Source: Rhizorhabdus wittichii RW1 (GTDB lineage: Bacteria > Pseudomonadota > Alphaproteobacteria > Sphingomonadales > Sphingomonadaceae). Taken from it: a stretch of 64,000 bases of DNA. Position numbers and translations under genes: made by a program. The notes beneath the pieces were generated by a model that saw only the letters and a program-made list of their open reading frames with translations, ran no database searches and was not told where the DNA came from. This document shows positions 17,195-25,125 of the stretch, one piece after another. Location: NCBI GenBank assembly GCA_000016765.1, contig CP000699.1, positions 124,001 through 188,000 of the forward strand, written 5' to 3'. The stretch's first letter is position 1. Each line of letters opens with the position of its first letter.

Positions 17195-17752
17195 TCAGGG
17201 ACGATAATGGCGGACGTCGCGGGTGAACCAGGTGCTGAGCGTCACGCGGTCGCCGCCGACCACCGGCTTCACCCCATGGGTGGCGCGCTCGTCGCTGGGA
17301 TAGAAGACCAGGGTGCCGGTCCGGGGCGCGCTGACATAATAGCCGCCATGTTCGTTGCGGATGAAGGTCTCGCCACCCGAATAGTTGTCATTGCAATAGG
17401 TTACGGCCGAATAGTGACGACAGCTCATAAGCTCGTCGTCGCCGGGATAGCCGTCGTCCTTATGCTCGTCCATGCTCTTGCCCGGCCGCCAGCGGACGAG
17501 ATCGGTGAAGTGCGGAAAGACGATCTCGCGGACCGCCAGGCAGATGAGCTGGCCGACCATCAGCCGATAGCCGCCGATCAGGTGGCGCAGCTCGCCTTCC
17601 TCCCAATGGTCGAAGGCGAAGGTGTCGCTGTCCTGCCAGGGGAGCTTGGCGGGGTCGGCCGCGCCCTCGGGCTTCTCGGTGCGGCTGTGCGACAATGCGC
17701 AGAGCCGCGCGCAGATCGCCGGGTTCAGCGCGCCGTCGAAGCGGTGGATCAT
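17195..17752 (-). CDS. 2OG-Fe(II) oxygenase, prolyl-4-hydroxylase-like
   Basis: A 185-residue dioxygenase. The iron-binding HxD pair is in SMDEHKDDGYPGDDEL, and the distal His plus the 2-oxoglutarate-binding Arg are in ERATHGVKPVVGGDRVTLSTWF. Between them 'YCNDNYSGGETFIRNEHGGYYVSAPRTGTLVFYPSD' is characteristic of P4Hc/PKHD-type enzymes. These hydroxylate protein or small-molecule substrates with Fe(II) and 2-oxoglutarate; the target is unknown. The ATG at 17752 (MIHRFDGALNP) starts the conserved region; the open frame extends further without similarity. About 144 bp separate it from the GST gene. Confidence 0.83.
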   Translation of the reverse strand: MIHRFDGALNPAICARLCALSHSRTEKPEGAADPAKLPWQDSDTFAFDHWEEGELRHLIGGYRLMVGQLICLAVREIVFPHFTDLVRWRPGKSMDEHKDDGYPGDDELMSCRHYSAVTYCNDNYSGGETFIRNEHGGYYVSAPRTGTLVFYPSDERATHGVKPVVGGDRVTLSTWFTRDVRHYRP

Positions 17753-17896
17753 CGCCGATCCGGTCTCGACCTTCTGCACGCCCGCCGCCCCCGATGCTGC
17801 CGTCCGCACCGGGATTAGGGCCGAAGCCCGGGCGAGCACAAGCCGTTCGAGCGTCGCCGGGGACACGGCAGAGCCCCGGCGACGCCCTTGCGAGGC

Positions 17897-18508
17897 TCAG
17901 GCGGCCTGCTGCAATCCCGACGCGTCGTCGAGGGCGAGCCCCCGGATGGCGGCGGGGCGTTCGCGGCAGCGGGTCATATAGGCGTCGATGGTCGGGCTTT
18001 CGGGGAAGGCCTGGCGTCCGAAGGCGAGCGCGCTCGCGATCAGCAGGTCGGCGCCGGTGAAGCGATCGCCCATCATATAGGGGCCCTGCGCCAGCGCCCG
18101 TTCGATCCGCCGGACGACCTGCGCATGATAGCGCTGGCGCATCGGCGCGCGGTCGAGCTCGCCGGTCATCGCGGCGACCATCGCCGGCTCCATCTCCGCC
18201 GCATACCAGGCGAGCCAGGTCAGATAGGCGCCGCGCTGCGGATCGCCGGGAAGCGGCCCGAGCCCGGCCTCGGGAAAGGCCTCGGTCAGGTAGAGGACGA
18301 TCGCCACCGATTCGGCGGCGAGATTGCCGCCATGGGCGATGGCGGGGACGCGCTGGTCGGGGTGCGGATTGCCCGGATCGCCTTCGCCCTCGCCGGTCAT
18401 TGGGCGAAAGATCGACACGGGCTTGATCTCGTAGGGCGCGCCGATCTCCTCCAGCAGCCAGAGCATCCGGGACGAACGGGACTGGGGCGCGTGGTAGAGC
18501 GTGATCAT
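17897..18508 (-). CDS. Glutathione S-transferase family protein
   Basis: A 203-residue cytosolic GST. The thioredoxin-like N-domain has ITLYHAPQSRSSRMLWLLEEIG, where Ser residues near position 11-13 are placed to activate glutathione, and the cis-Pro region DQRVPAIAHGGNLAAESVAIVLYL that binds the gamma-glutamyl moiety. The helical C-domain carries 'YMMGDRFTGADLLIASAL' (the N-capping Asp motif). It probably detoxifies electrophiles. It is transcribed away from a WYL regulator gene with an 18-bp near-palindrome between them, suggesting that this regulator controls it. Confidence 0.88.
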   Translation of the reverse strand: MITLYHAPQSRSSRMLWLLEEIGAPYEIKPVSIFRPMTGEGEGDPGNPHPDQRVPAIAHGGNLAAESVAIVLYLTEAFPEAGLGPLPGDPQRGAYLTWLAWYAAEMEPAMVAAMTGELDRAPMRQRYHAQVVRRIERALAQGPYMMGDRFTGADLLIASALAFGRQAFPESPTIDAYMTRCRERPAAIRGLALDDASGLQQAA

Positions 18509-18582
18509 GGCGGATGTTCCTTCCTTTTTGCCGCCGCCGGACGGCTTGCCCGGCGCGACGATTCCGGTTTAGACCACCCCTG

Positions 18583-18600
18583 CTGACAGCATGTTGTCAG
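18583..18600. promoter_or_regulatory. Near-palindromic operator between the GST and WYL regulator genes
   Basis: CTGACAGCATGTTGTCAG is an 18-bp inverted repeat with one mismatched pair, in the 105 bp between the divergent GST (start 18508) and regulator (start 18614) genes. It lies 13 bp upstream of the regulator's ATG. The position and symmetry fit the binding site of the dimeric WYL regulator, giving autoregulation and control of GST; this is inference. Confidence 0.55.
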
Positions 18601-18613
18601 TAGGGAGACGGGC

Positions 18614-19315
18614 ATGCGCCGCGCCGACAGGCTGTTCCAGATCATCCAGATCATGCGGCGCTCGAACCGCGCGATCACCGCCGCCGACATCGCCGGCGAA
18701 CTGGAGGTGTCGCCGCGCACCGTCTATCGCGACATCGCCGACCTGATCGGGCAGCGGGTGCCGATCCGTGGAGAGGCGGGCTTCGGCTATATCCTCGACG
18801 ACGCGTTCGATATGCCGCCGCTGATGCTGACGCCCGACGAGATCGAGGCGGCGATGCTCGGCGCGCAATGGGTGGCCGGGCGGGGCGATCCGGTGCTGGC
18901 CGGGGCGGCGCGCGACCTGATCGCCAAGATCAGCTCGGTCGTCCCCGAACGGCTGCGCTCCTATGCGATGCTGCCCGCGACGGCGGCGCGGCCGGCCCGC
19001 GCGCCGCGCGACGGCATCGACATCGCCCGCACCCGGTCATCGATCCATGCCGGCCGCAAGATCAGGATCGACTATCGCGACGAGCAGGGGCGGGCGACCA
19101 GCCGGGTGATCTGGCCGGTCGTCATCGGCTTCTTCGACAGCGCCCGGATGCTCGCCGCCTGGTGCGAGCTGCGCCAGGATTTCCGCCATTTCCGTACAGA
19201 CCGCGTGGTTTCGGCCGAGTTCCTCGACGAATGTCATGGCGCCCGGCCCGGCGAGCTGCGCCAGCGCTGGAAGCGCCATATGGCGGAGAAGCACGGACCC
19301 TCCTTCTCGGGGTGA
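18614..19315 (+). CDS. YafY-type HTH/WYL domain transcriptional regulator
   Basis: A 233-residue regulator. The DeoR-type winged helix occupies residues 1-60 (RADRLFQIIQIMRRSNRAIT, SPRTVYRDIADL). A WYL domain follows at about 140-200 (RKIRIDYRDEQGRATSRVIWPVVIGFF, ARMLAAWCELRQDFRHFRTDRV). The WYL domain is a ligand- or nucleic-acid-sensing SH3-like fold. The gene is divergent from the GST gene and the intergenic near-palindrome is its likely target. Its last 77 bp are duplicated at 23067-23143. Confidence 0.87.
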   Translation: MRRADRLFQIIQIMRRSNRAITAADIAGELEVSPRTVYRDIADLIGQRVPIRGEAGFGYILDDAFDMPPLMLTPDEIEAAMLGAQWVAGRGDPVLAGAARDLIAKISSVVPERLRSYAMLPATAARPARAPRDGIDIARTRSSIHAGRKIRIDYRDEQGRATSRVIWPVVIGFFDSARMLAAWCELRQDFRHFRTDRVVSAEFLDECHGARPGELRQRWKRHMAEKHGPSFSG

Positions 19316-19335
19316 GGCGGCGGCCGGCCTCGTGA

Positions 19336-19545
19336 TCAGGCGTGGTCGAGCGCGCTGCCCTTATGGGCCGCGACATGGTCGGTCTTGTCGCTCTTGATCT
19401 CGTACTGGGGTTCTTCGTCCGAGGCGTGATGGGTGTGGCCCTTATAGTCGAAGTCCCGCCTGTGGACCGCGATGATCGTCCCCGACACGCGCCCGGCCTC
19501 GCTGTTCCAGCTTACATGGTCGCCGATCTCGAAGCGCCTGGCCAT
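19336..19545 (-). CDS. DUF2945 (HVA1/TUDOR-like) small protein
   Basis: A 69-residue protein beginning ARRFEIGDHVSWNSEAGRVSGTIIAV and ending with YEIKSDKTDHVAAHKGSAL. This matches the DUF2945 family, small SH3/tudor-like domains annotated as hypervirulence-associated in fungi and common in bacteria. Function is unknown. It ends tail to tail with the WYL regulator and lies about 75 bp from the response regulator operon. Confidence 0.82.
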   Translation of the reverse strand: MARRFEIGDHVSWNSEAGRVSGTIIAVHRRDFDYKGHTHHASDEEPQYEIKSDKTDHVAAHKGSALDHA

Positions 19546-19618
19546 GGTCCGCTCTCCTCGTCCAATCCGCGCCCATGACGAACGACGGCCGCCAGGGCCT
19601 TGTTCCAGGGCGGGCCCC

Positions 19619-19978
19619 TCAGATCAACGCCGCGATCGCCCTGAGCAACTGGTCGCGCACGAACGGCTTGGGCAGGAAATGGCTGTCGGCCACCGCCTTC
19701 AGGCGCCAGTCGTCCATGCATTCGCTGCTGATATAGACCACCCCCAGCCGGGGCAGCAGCAATCGCGCGCGCTTGGCGAATTCCCATCCCGACATTCCCG
19801 GCATGTTGATGTCGGTGACGATGCACGCCGGCGTCTCGCTACCGCCGGCCAGATAGTCGAGCGCTCCTTCGCCGTCCGCGAAGGCCCGGGCCTCCAGGCC
19901 GGTCTCCGCGAGGGCGCTCAGCAAGGTCGCCGAGATCCTGGGGTCGTCATCGACGACGACGATGACGGCGTCGCTCAT
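19619..19978 (-). CDS. Single-domain response regulator
   Basis: A 119-residue receiver domain: VIVVVDDDPRIS with the acidic pocket, phosphoacceptor Asp in CIVTDINMPGMSGWEF, and the conserved Lys in SHFLPKPFVRDQLL. There is no output domain, so it must act through a partner such as a histidine kinase or a FixJ-type regulator. Its ATG overlaps the stop of the DUF389 gene (ATGA at 19975-19978), indicating translational coupling in a three-gene operon. The kinase partner is not in the window. Confidence 0.85.
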   Translation of the reverse strand: MSDAVIVVVDDDPRISATLLSALAETGLEARAFADGEGALDYLAGGSETPACIVTDINMPGMSGWEFAKRARLLLPRLGVVYISSECMDDWRLKAVADSHFLPKPFVRDQLLRAIAALI

Positions 19979-21570
19979 GAGCCGGGCCCGCGCGGGAGCG
20001 ACGAGGATGTCGCTTCCCCCTGGACGACGGTCAGCACGAAGCCGCGTCCCGTCGTCCGGGCCGGCACGGCTTCGATCCCCTGCGCCCGCAGCAGCGCGGC
20101 GACCGCCTGGGCCCTTCGCTCCACGAGGTTCGGCCGGGCCGAGGGGAGGCGCGGCAGTCCGGGGACGCCCAGCGCGGGCACGTTCCAGCGGCGCGCGGCC
20201 CAGGCCGATGTCGACAGGGCGGCCTGACCGGCCGGGTCGAGCGCATCCCCGCCATCGACGAAGCCGATCGAGGGCAGGGCGCCCTGCGGCGGAACGATGG
20301 CGATGGTCCAGCCTTCGGCCTGGGCCGCGGCGCGCTTCTCCAGCGCATGGTAGGTCTCGATCGTCGCTCCCGGAAGCTGTGCGGCGTTGACGGTGGCGCG
20401 GCGTTGCTCGCGGTCGATCGTGATCTGGTCGATATCGACCCCGGCCGAGACCGCGAGCGCCTGCGAAACCGCCGAAATACGGTTGGTCTCCATGGCCGCG
20501 CTGTGTTCGGCCTGGCGCAACTGCTCGCGCTGGACGTCGATCGCGCCCGCGCGGGGATCGAGCAGCACCTGGTCGAGGCGCAACTGCACCGGCCGGTCGA
20601 GCTGCCTTTCGAGATCGGCCTGCAACGTCCCGACCGGGCGGGCGCCGTTGCGGGGGGCGATGATCACCGAACGGACCGACAGCGGCTGTGCGGCGAAGTC
20701 GATCTCGAGCTGGGTCACGCGCGCCTCCGCTCCGAACTGCTTGGAGAGGAAGGAGCGGACCCTGTTGGTGGTCACTGCCTCGCCGGCGATCCGTTCGAGC
20801 GAGATGCCGAGCGGGATCGCCATCGCGACGAACACGAAGAACAGGATGAAGGTCTGGGTCCAGCTCTGCTGGCTCGATAGATGATGGCCGAAGCCATAAT
20901 AGCGGGCCATCACCGTCGCGGAGAGCGCGATCGTCACGAAATTGGTGACGAACAGCGCGAGCGCGCCGCCGAACGCCGCCATGTTCCAGGTCGCCAGGCC
21001 GAAGCCGACGACCGCCAGCGGCGGCATCAGCGCGGTCGCGATCGCCACGCCGACGATGGTGTCGCCACGCCCGCGGATGATCGCGAAGGTGCCGGCCAGC
21101 GACGCGAACAGCGCCACCGCCAGGTCGAACAGGTTGGGCCGGGTGCGGGCGATGATCTCGGGAGTCGGCGCCTGCAAGGGGGAGATCGCGACGATCAGCG
21201 CGGTGAACAATATCGCCGCCAGCGAACCGACGGCCAGTGCGATCAGCGACCGGCGCATCTCCGCGAAATCGAACAGCGCCATGCTGAAGCCCAGCCCCAA
21301 TATGGGGTTCATCAGCGGGGAGATCAGCATCGCGCCGATGATCACGGCGGGGGAGGAGAGCAGCAGGCCGAGGATCGCGATCCCCGCCGACATCATCGTC
21401 ATGAAGGCGTAGCGCGGCGACCATTTGCCGTCGACGAAGATGCGCTCGATGATCTCCTGATGGTCCACGCTGCCGACGATCGCGCGCCGCCACCAGCGAT
21501 AGAGGGGAACGCGCTCGATGCGCATCTTCACCGTGTCGACCATGCCATGCTCCGCGTTGGACGTCGTCAT
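19975..21570 (-). CDS. DUF389 domain membrane protein
   Basis: A 531-residue protein. The N-terminal half has six or seven transmembrane helices and the DUF389 signatures 'GLLLSSPAVIIGAMLISPLMNPILG' and 'GVAIATALMPPLAVVGFGLA'. The C-terminal half (from about residue 260) is soluble, with 'FGAEARVTQLEIDF' and OsmY/BON- or OmpA-like alternating segments, probably periplasmic. DUF389 proteins are widespread and have no settled function. It overlaps both neighbours by 4 bp (ATGA), so all three genes are probably translated in a coupled way. Confidence 0.83.
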   Translation of the reverse strand: MTTSNAEHGMVDTVKMRIERVPLYRWWRRAIVGSVDHQEIIERIFVDGKWSPRYAFMTMMSAGIAILGLLLSSPAVIIGAMLISPLMNPILGLGFSMALFDFAEMRRSLIALAVGSLAAILFTALIVAISPLQAPTPEIIARTRPNLFDLAVALFASLAGTFAIIRGRGDTIVGVAIATALMPPLAVVGFGLATWNMAAFGGALALFVTNFVTIALSATVMARYYGFGHHLSSQQSWTQTFILFFVFVAMAIPLGISLERIAGEAVTTNRVRSFLSKQFGAEARVTQLEIDFAAQPLSVRSVIIAPRNGARPVGTLQADLERQLDRPVQLRLDQVLLDPRAGAIDVQREQLRQAEHSAAMETNRISAVSQALAVSAGVDIDQITIDREQRRATVNAAQLPGATIETYHALEKRAAAQAEGWTIAIVPPQGALPSIGFVDGGDALDPAGQAALSTSAWAARRWNVPALGVPGLPRLPSARPNLVERRAQAVAALLRAQGIEAVPARTTGRGFVLTVVQGEATSSSLPRGPGS

Positions 21571-22079
21571 TTACCGCTTTCTTCCGTTTCGTTGCGGCGA
21601 TGGCAAATTCGGGGGCCGTCCGGACGCGTGCTGGTCGGCTTCGGCATGGCCGACCGGGCGATCGCCAATTCCCTCTTCAGGTCGGATCGTTCGGTGAAAT
21701 GCAGCGAGACGAGGACGACGAAGCTGATCATCGCCATCGTCGAATAGATGAGGAGGGGGAGCAGCCCGGCGCTCTTCAGCGCGATCATGATCAGGCAGCC
21801 GCCGCTCGCCAGGGTCAGGCTGGTCGCGGCGTTGATCGCGACGCTGCGTGCATGCGCCAGCCCGCCCACCATCATCACGGTTCCGAAGATCGTCCAGAAT
21901 ATCCCGATCGCGATCGATGCCGCGCCCATGTCCAGGCCGGTCAGGGACGCGCGCGCGTCGGCGAACCAGAGATGGGCGAGGCCGTCGATCACGAACAGGC
22001 CGCCCGCCCAGGCGGCGATCCGGTCGACGATCCGAGGTCTTTCAGGGCGATATCCGTAGCTCGACTCCCGCATCGTCAT
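21567..22079 (-). CDS. Four-helix membrane protein, function unknown
   Basis: A 170-residue protein with four predicted transmembrane helices (for example residues 23-41 AAWAGGLFVIDGLAHLWFA and 52-76 AASIAIGIFWTIFGTVMMVGG), a short basic N-terminus and a polar tail of about 35 residues. I do not recognise the family. It is the first gene of the operon with the DUF389 protein and the response regulator, which it overlaps by 4 bp. It is divergent from the LysR gene across 136 bp; a LysR-type regulator in that position often controls the divergent operon. Confidence 0.6.
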   Translation of the reverse strand: MTMRESSYGYRPERPRIVDRIAAWAGGLFVIDGLAHLWFADARASLTGLDMGAASIAIGIFWTIFGTVMMVGGLAHARSVAINAATSLTLASGGCLIMIALKSAGLLPLLIYSTMAMISFVVLVSLHFTERSDLKRELAIARSAMPKPTSTRPDGPRICHRRNETEESGK

Positions 22080-22215
22080 TCGATCGAATCCCCCTCGAAG
22101 CGGCTATTCCCGACGAAGTCTTCGGAGAGAACCGCCCTGTCGAAAGGGGGTTACGGCAGCGATTGAACCCGATAAAGGCGAATTATCCGCAGCTTGTATT
22201 CGGTCGAACCTGATC

Positions 22216-23055
22216 ATGGACATCGTCCTGTTGCGTACCTTCCTGGCGGCGGCGAGCACGGGGAGCTTCGCCAATGCGGCGCTGCGCGTGAACGCCAGCG
22301 CGTCGACCGTGACCGAAAGGATCCGCCAGCTCGAACATCGCGTCGGCGCGCGGCTGTTCGAGCGCGACAAGCGGGGGTGCCGGCTGACGGCGGCGGGGAA
22401 GCGCTTCCACGAGCCCGCGCTCAAGGCGATCCGCACCTGGGAGATCGCCTGCCACGACATCGCCCTGCCGGAAGCCTTCTCCCGCAGCATCGCGATCGGT
22501 GGCCAATATGCCTTGTGGCACCATTTCCTGACCGACTGGCTCGCCACGGCCCGCGCGGCCCTTCCCGACGTCGCGTTCCGCGTCACCGCGGGCGCCTCCG
22601 CGCGGCTGAACCGGGACATCGTCGAGGGGCTGCTCGACCTCGTCGTCCTCTACGATCCGGTGTTCCGCAAGGGAATCACGGTCGAGAAGCTGTTCGACGA
22701 CGATCTCGTCCTCGTTTCGGGCGCTGGCAGCGACGACTGGCAGGCCCATTATGTCAGGATCGAATGGGGGCAGGGGACGCTCGGCGAGATCGCGGCCCGC
22801 CTGCCGTCCCTGCCCGAAAGCGGACTGATCCTCGACCTCGGCATCCATTCCGCGCGATGGCTGGTCGAGCAGCGCATGTGCGGCTTCATGCCCCGGCGCG
22901 TCGTCCAGGACCTGCTCGACAGCGGCGACCTCCGCCTCGTCGAAGGCGCGCCTCGCTTCCACTATCCCGCCTATATGTGCTGGCGCGGGGATGTGGATCA
23001 GGATCTGGTGAAGGACCTGGCCCGGCTGCTGCGAAGCCCGTTTGCGGGGAGCTGA
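22216..23055 (+). CDS. LysR family transcriptional regulator
   Basis: A 279-residue LysR-type regulator. The winged helix-turn-helix is at residues 1-60: MDIVLLRTFLAAASTGSFANAALRVN, then STVTERIRQLEHRVGARLFERD, ending in the conserved 'RLTAAGKRF'. A periplasmic-binding-protein-like sensor domain follows, with 'ALPDVAFRVTAGASARLNRDI'. The inducer is unknown. It is divergent from the membrane-protein/DUF389/response-regulator operon. The stop codon is 11 bp from the duplicated regulator fragment. Confidence 0.87.
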   Translation: MDIVLLRTFLAAASTGSFANAALRVNASASTVTERIRQLEHRVGARLFERDKRGCRLTAAGKRFHEPALKAIRTWEIACHDIALPEAFSRSIAIGGQYALWHHFLTDWLATARAALPDVAFRVTAGASARLNRDIVEGLLDLVVLYDPVFRKGITVEKLFDDDLVLVSGAGSDDWQAHYVRIEWGQGTLGEIAARLPSLPESGLILDLGIHSARWLVEQRMCGFMPRRVVQDLLDSGDLRLVEGAPRFHYPAYMCWRGDVDQDLVKDLARLLRSPFAGS

Positions 23056-23066
23056 AGGGGGAAGGC

Positions 23067-23143
23067 GCGCCCGGTCCGGCGAGCTGCGCCAGCGCTGGAA
23101 GCGCCATATGGCGGAGAAGCACGGACCCTCTTTTTCGGGGTGA
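23067..23143 (+). pseudogene. Duplicated 3' end of a WYL regulator gene (remnant)
   Basis: These 77 bp match 19239-19315, the last 25 codons and stop of the WYL regulator, with three mismatches (all C to T). In the same frame they read ARSGELRQRWKRHMAEK and continue to the TGA at 23141. There is no start or upstream part of the gene. It marks a past duplication, recombination or gene-conversion event between the two loci about 3.8 kb apart, or the remains of a second, related regulator. Confidence 0.75.
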
Positions 23144-23169
23144 ATCCGACGACGGATCGGCCGGATGCT

Positions 23170-24198
23170 TCAGATCTTCACGATCACCGTTCCCAGATAG
23201 CCCCCCCTGATCGTCCGTTCCAAAGCTCGTGGCGCCTCGGCAAGACCCTCCACAACCACATGGGGAAAGCGGATTTGTCCCGACCTGAGCCGATCGCCGA
23301 GATGCCGTTCCCATTCCTGCCGGGCATCCGGATCGTCATCGGCGCTGTAGCCGCGGATCAGAAGGCGCTTCATCAGGATGTGCGTGGAATCGAGGGGCAC
23401 GGGCATGCTGTTTCCGCTGTCTTCAGCGGCCAGTTGCTGGGATAGCGTGCCGAGCACGACCACGCGTCCGCCTTCGCGACAGGCGGCGACGCCAGCCTGA
23501 AATTGCTCGCCTCCCACATTGTCGAGAAAGACGTCCAGCCCTTCGGGCGCGGCCTCTGACAATTGTTGGAGGATCGGTGGTCCATCGCGATGGACGGCTG
23601 CGTCATATCCCAGCTCGGCGACGAGCCGATCGGCCTTTTCCCGCGTGCTCGTACTGCCGATGATGCGGGCGGCGCCCAGCAGGCGTGCGACCTGCGCCGC
23701 CATCGACCCGATCGCGCCGCCGCCGCTGGAGATGAACACCGTATCGCCCGGTCGAACAGCTACGCCGCGTGTGAGCGCGGCATAAGCCGTCCAGCCATGG
23801 CCGAGGTGCGCGGCGCGATCCGGAAGGTCATCCCGAACCTTGCGGCACTGCGTGACCGGCACGACCGCATAGTCGCGCCATCCCAGGAAGTGAACGACGA
23901 GATCCCCGCTCGAAAAGCCGCTGTCCCCGGGGGCCGCGATCACCTCGCCAAGTGCCTCGCCGCGGAGGGCCTCGCCCGTCCTGATGGCTGGAAACGGCAC
24001 ACCCTTCTCATCCGATGCGCCCTTGACGATCATCTGGCGCAGGGACGCCGAGACAAGGAAGCAGAGATTTCGGACAAGCACTTCGCCCGCCGCCGCCGGA
24101 CGGGGTACGGACACGATCTCGAAATCGCCCGGTGCCGGAAGTCCCGCACGCGTCCTGGCCAGCCTGACTTCCCGGCTTCCCATCGGTAGTTCGGTCAT
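23170..24198 (-). CDS. NADP-dependent medium-chain oxidoreductase (prostaglandin/alkenal reductase type)
   Basis: A 342-residue MDR-superfamily protein of the CurA/PTGR1 subgroup. It has the N-terminal 'RLARTRAGLPAPGDFEI' opening, 'RGEALGEVIAAPGDSGFSSGDLVV', the NADPH-binding TVFISSGGGAIGSMAAQVARL, and 'EGLDVFLDNVGGEQF'. It lacks zinc-ligand cysteines. Members reduce alpha,beta-unsaturated carbonyls using NADPH. It is divergent from a TetR gene; the intergenic inverted repeat suggests local repression and an inducible detoxification role. Confidence 0.87.
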   Translation of the reverse strand: MTELPMGSREVRLARTRAGLPAPGDFEIVSVPRPAAAGEVLVRNLCFLVSASLRQMIVKGASDEKGVPFPAIRTGEALRGEALGEVIAAPGDSGFSSGDLVVHFLGWRDYAVVPVTQCRKVRDDLPDRAAHLGHGWTAYAALTRGVAVRPGDTVFISSGGGAIGSMAAQVARLLGAARIIGSTSTREKADRLVAELGYDAAVHRDGPPILQQLSEAAPEGLDVFLDNVGGEQFQAGVAACREGGRVVVLGTLSQQLAAEDSGNSMPVPLDSTHILMKRLLIRGYSADDDPDARQEWERHLGDRLRSGQIRFPHVVVEGLAEAPRALERTIRGGYLGTVIVKI

Positions 24199-24234
24199 CG
24201 ATCACTCCCTTGACGCAATCGCATCGCACGTCGA

Positions 24235-24293
24235 GAATATGCGAGCAGATTACTCATATTCTTTCGGAGCGTGCGCTTTGGCTACTCGTATTC
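24235..24293. promoter_or_regulatory. TetR-type operator candidate
   Basis: Inverted repeat GAATATG (24235-24241) and CATATTC (24255-24261), extended as GAATATGcGAG versus ACTCATATTC. A further half-site ACTCGTATTC lies at 24284-24293. All lie between the divergent oxidoreductase (24198) and TetR (24311) starts. The repeated ACTCRTATTC half-site fits cooperative binding by a TetR dimer; the assignment is inference. Confidence 0.5.
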
Positions 24294-24310
24294 CCGCATC
24301 TTCGGGATCC

Positions 24311-24895
24311 ATGCGCAAACAGCCTCGCCAGGCGCGGTCGCGTGCCACCGTGGAGGCGATTCTGACGGCGGGCGCTCAGCTTTTGGCGGAGGTCGGATGG
24401 CTGAAGGTCACGACCAATCGCGTCGCCGAGATCGCCGGAGTCAGCATCGGCTCATTGTACCAGTATTTTCCCGACAAGGCGGCCCTCGTCGAAGCGATAA
24501 CCCGGCGCCATTTCGATGAAATCCTGGACGTGCTGCGGGAGATCGACGGCTGCGATCTGTCGCTGGAGGCGCGGACGGAGCGGCTCGTGGCCGGGATGAT
24601 CAGGATTCATGGCGGCAATCCACGTCTGCATCGGGTGCTTCTCAGGGACGCGCCGGCCAGTGAAAGCCTGCAGGCGACGCATGCATTGTTCGAAGCCGAA
24701 TATCTCGGACGCTATGACAGCTTTCTCGCGAGAGCGGCATGGCGCGGAGCCGATCGAGGGACCGCGGCGCAAATTCTGTCCTCGGCGATCGCCGGCGTGG
24801 TTCATGACGCAGCGGAAAGGGGAACGCTGCACTCCGCCGACGTCCGACGCGAGCTCATCTCGGTCGTCCTCGCCTATGTGCGTCATCGGCAATGA
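24311..24895 (+). CDS. TetR/AcrR family transcriptional regulator
   Basis: A 194-residue repressor. Its DNA-binding domain is clear: RKQPRQARSRATVEAILTAG, then the HTH 'TTNRVAEIAGVSIGSLYQYFPDKAALVEAI'. The ligand-binding C-domain is helical. The open frame continues upstream, but the ATG at 24311 is the normal family start. It is divergent from the NADP-dependent oxidoreductase gene. The stop codon is only 6 bp from the tRNA-Arg remnant that marks the ICE boundary, so this is the last chromosomal gene on this side. Confidence 0.85.
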   Translation: MRKQPRQARSRATVEAILTAGAQLLAEVGWLKVTTNRVAEIAGVSIGSLYQYFPDKAALVEAITRRHFDEILDVLREIDGCDLSLEARTERLVAGMIRIHGGNPRLHRVLLRDAPASESLQATHALFEAEYLGRYDSFLARAAWRGADRGTAAQILSSAIAGVVHDAAERGTLHSADVRRELISVVLAYVRHRQ

Positions 24896-24901
24896 GGGAA
24901 A

Positions 24902-24946
24902 TGGCGCACCCGAAGGGATTCGAACCCCTGGCCTCTGCCTTCGGAG
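24902..24946 (-). other. ICE attachment site: 3' end of tRNA-Arg (CCG)
   Basis: Read on the minus strand, these 45 bp are the 3' part of a tRNA: anticodon loop and 3' stem (CTCCGAAGGCAG), variable loop, T arm AGGGGTTCGAATCCCTT, acceptor half CGGGTGC, discriminator G and CCA. The CCG anticodon implies tRNA-Arg. The 5' half is missing; the sequence beyond 24946 is unrelated. This is the chromosomal half of a tRNA split by integration. An intact tRNA should be restored at the other ICE end, outside the window. Confidence 0.85.
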
Positions 24947-25125
24947 CTAATAAATCCGACCAACCTAAATGTATGCGATTGCACGCTATGCTACGCTATC
25001 CGGTTGGAAAGGCTACAAAATCCCCGAGTGCATAGCGACGTTCGTATCCATCGGCGCGCTTTGATTTCCGCCCGCGTGCTTACGTGGCGCTTACGCGGAT
25101 TTCCAGCGCGAGCTAGAGGATCGTC

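Noticed and set aside
15685-17226. A 513-codon plus-strand open frame opposite the flippase gene
   Set aside because: The opposite strand encodes a clear multi-pass membrane protein; this frame gives low-complexity Arg/Asp/Gly/His-rich sequence.
24902-24946. A functional tRNA-Arg gene
   Set aside because: Only the 3' portion from the anticodon loop is present; the sequence to the right cannot form the D arm or acceptor 5' strand. It is an att remnant.
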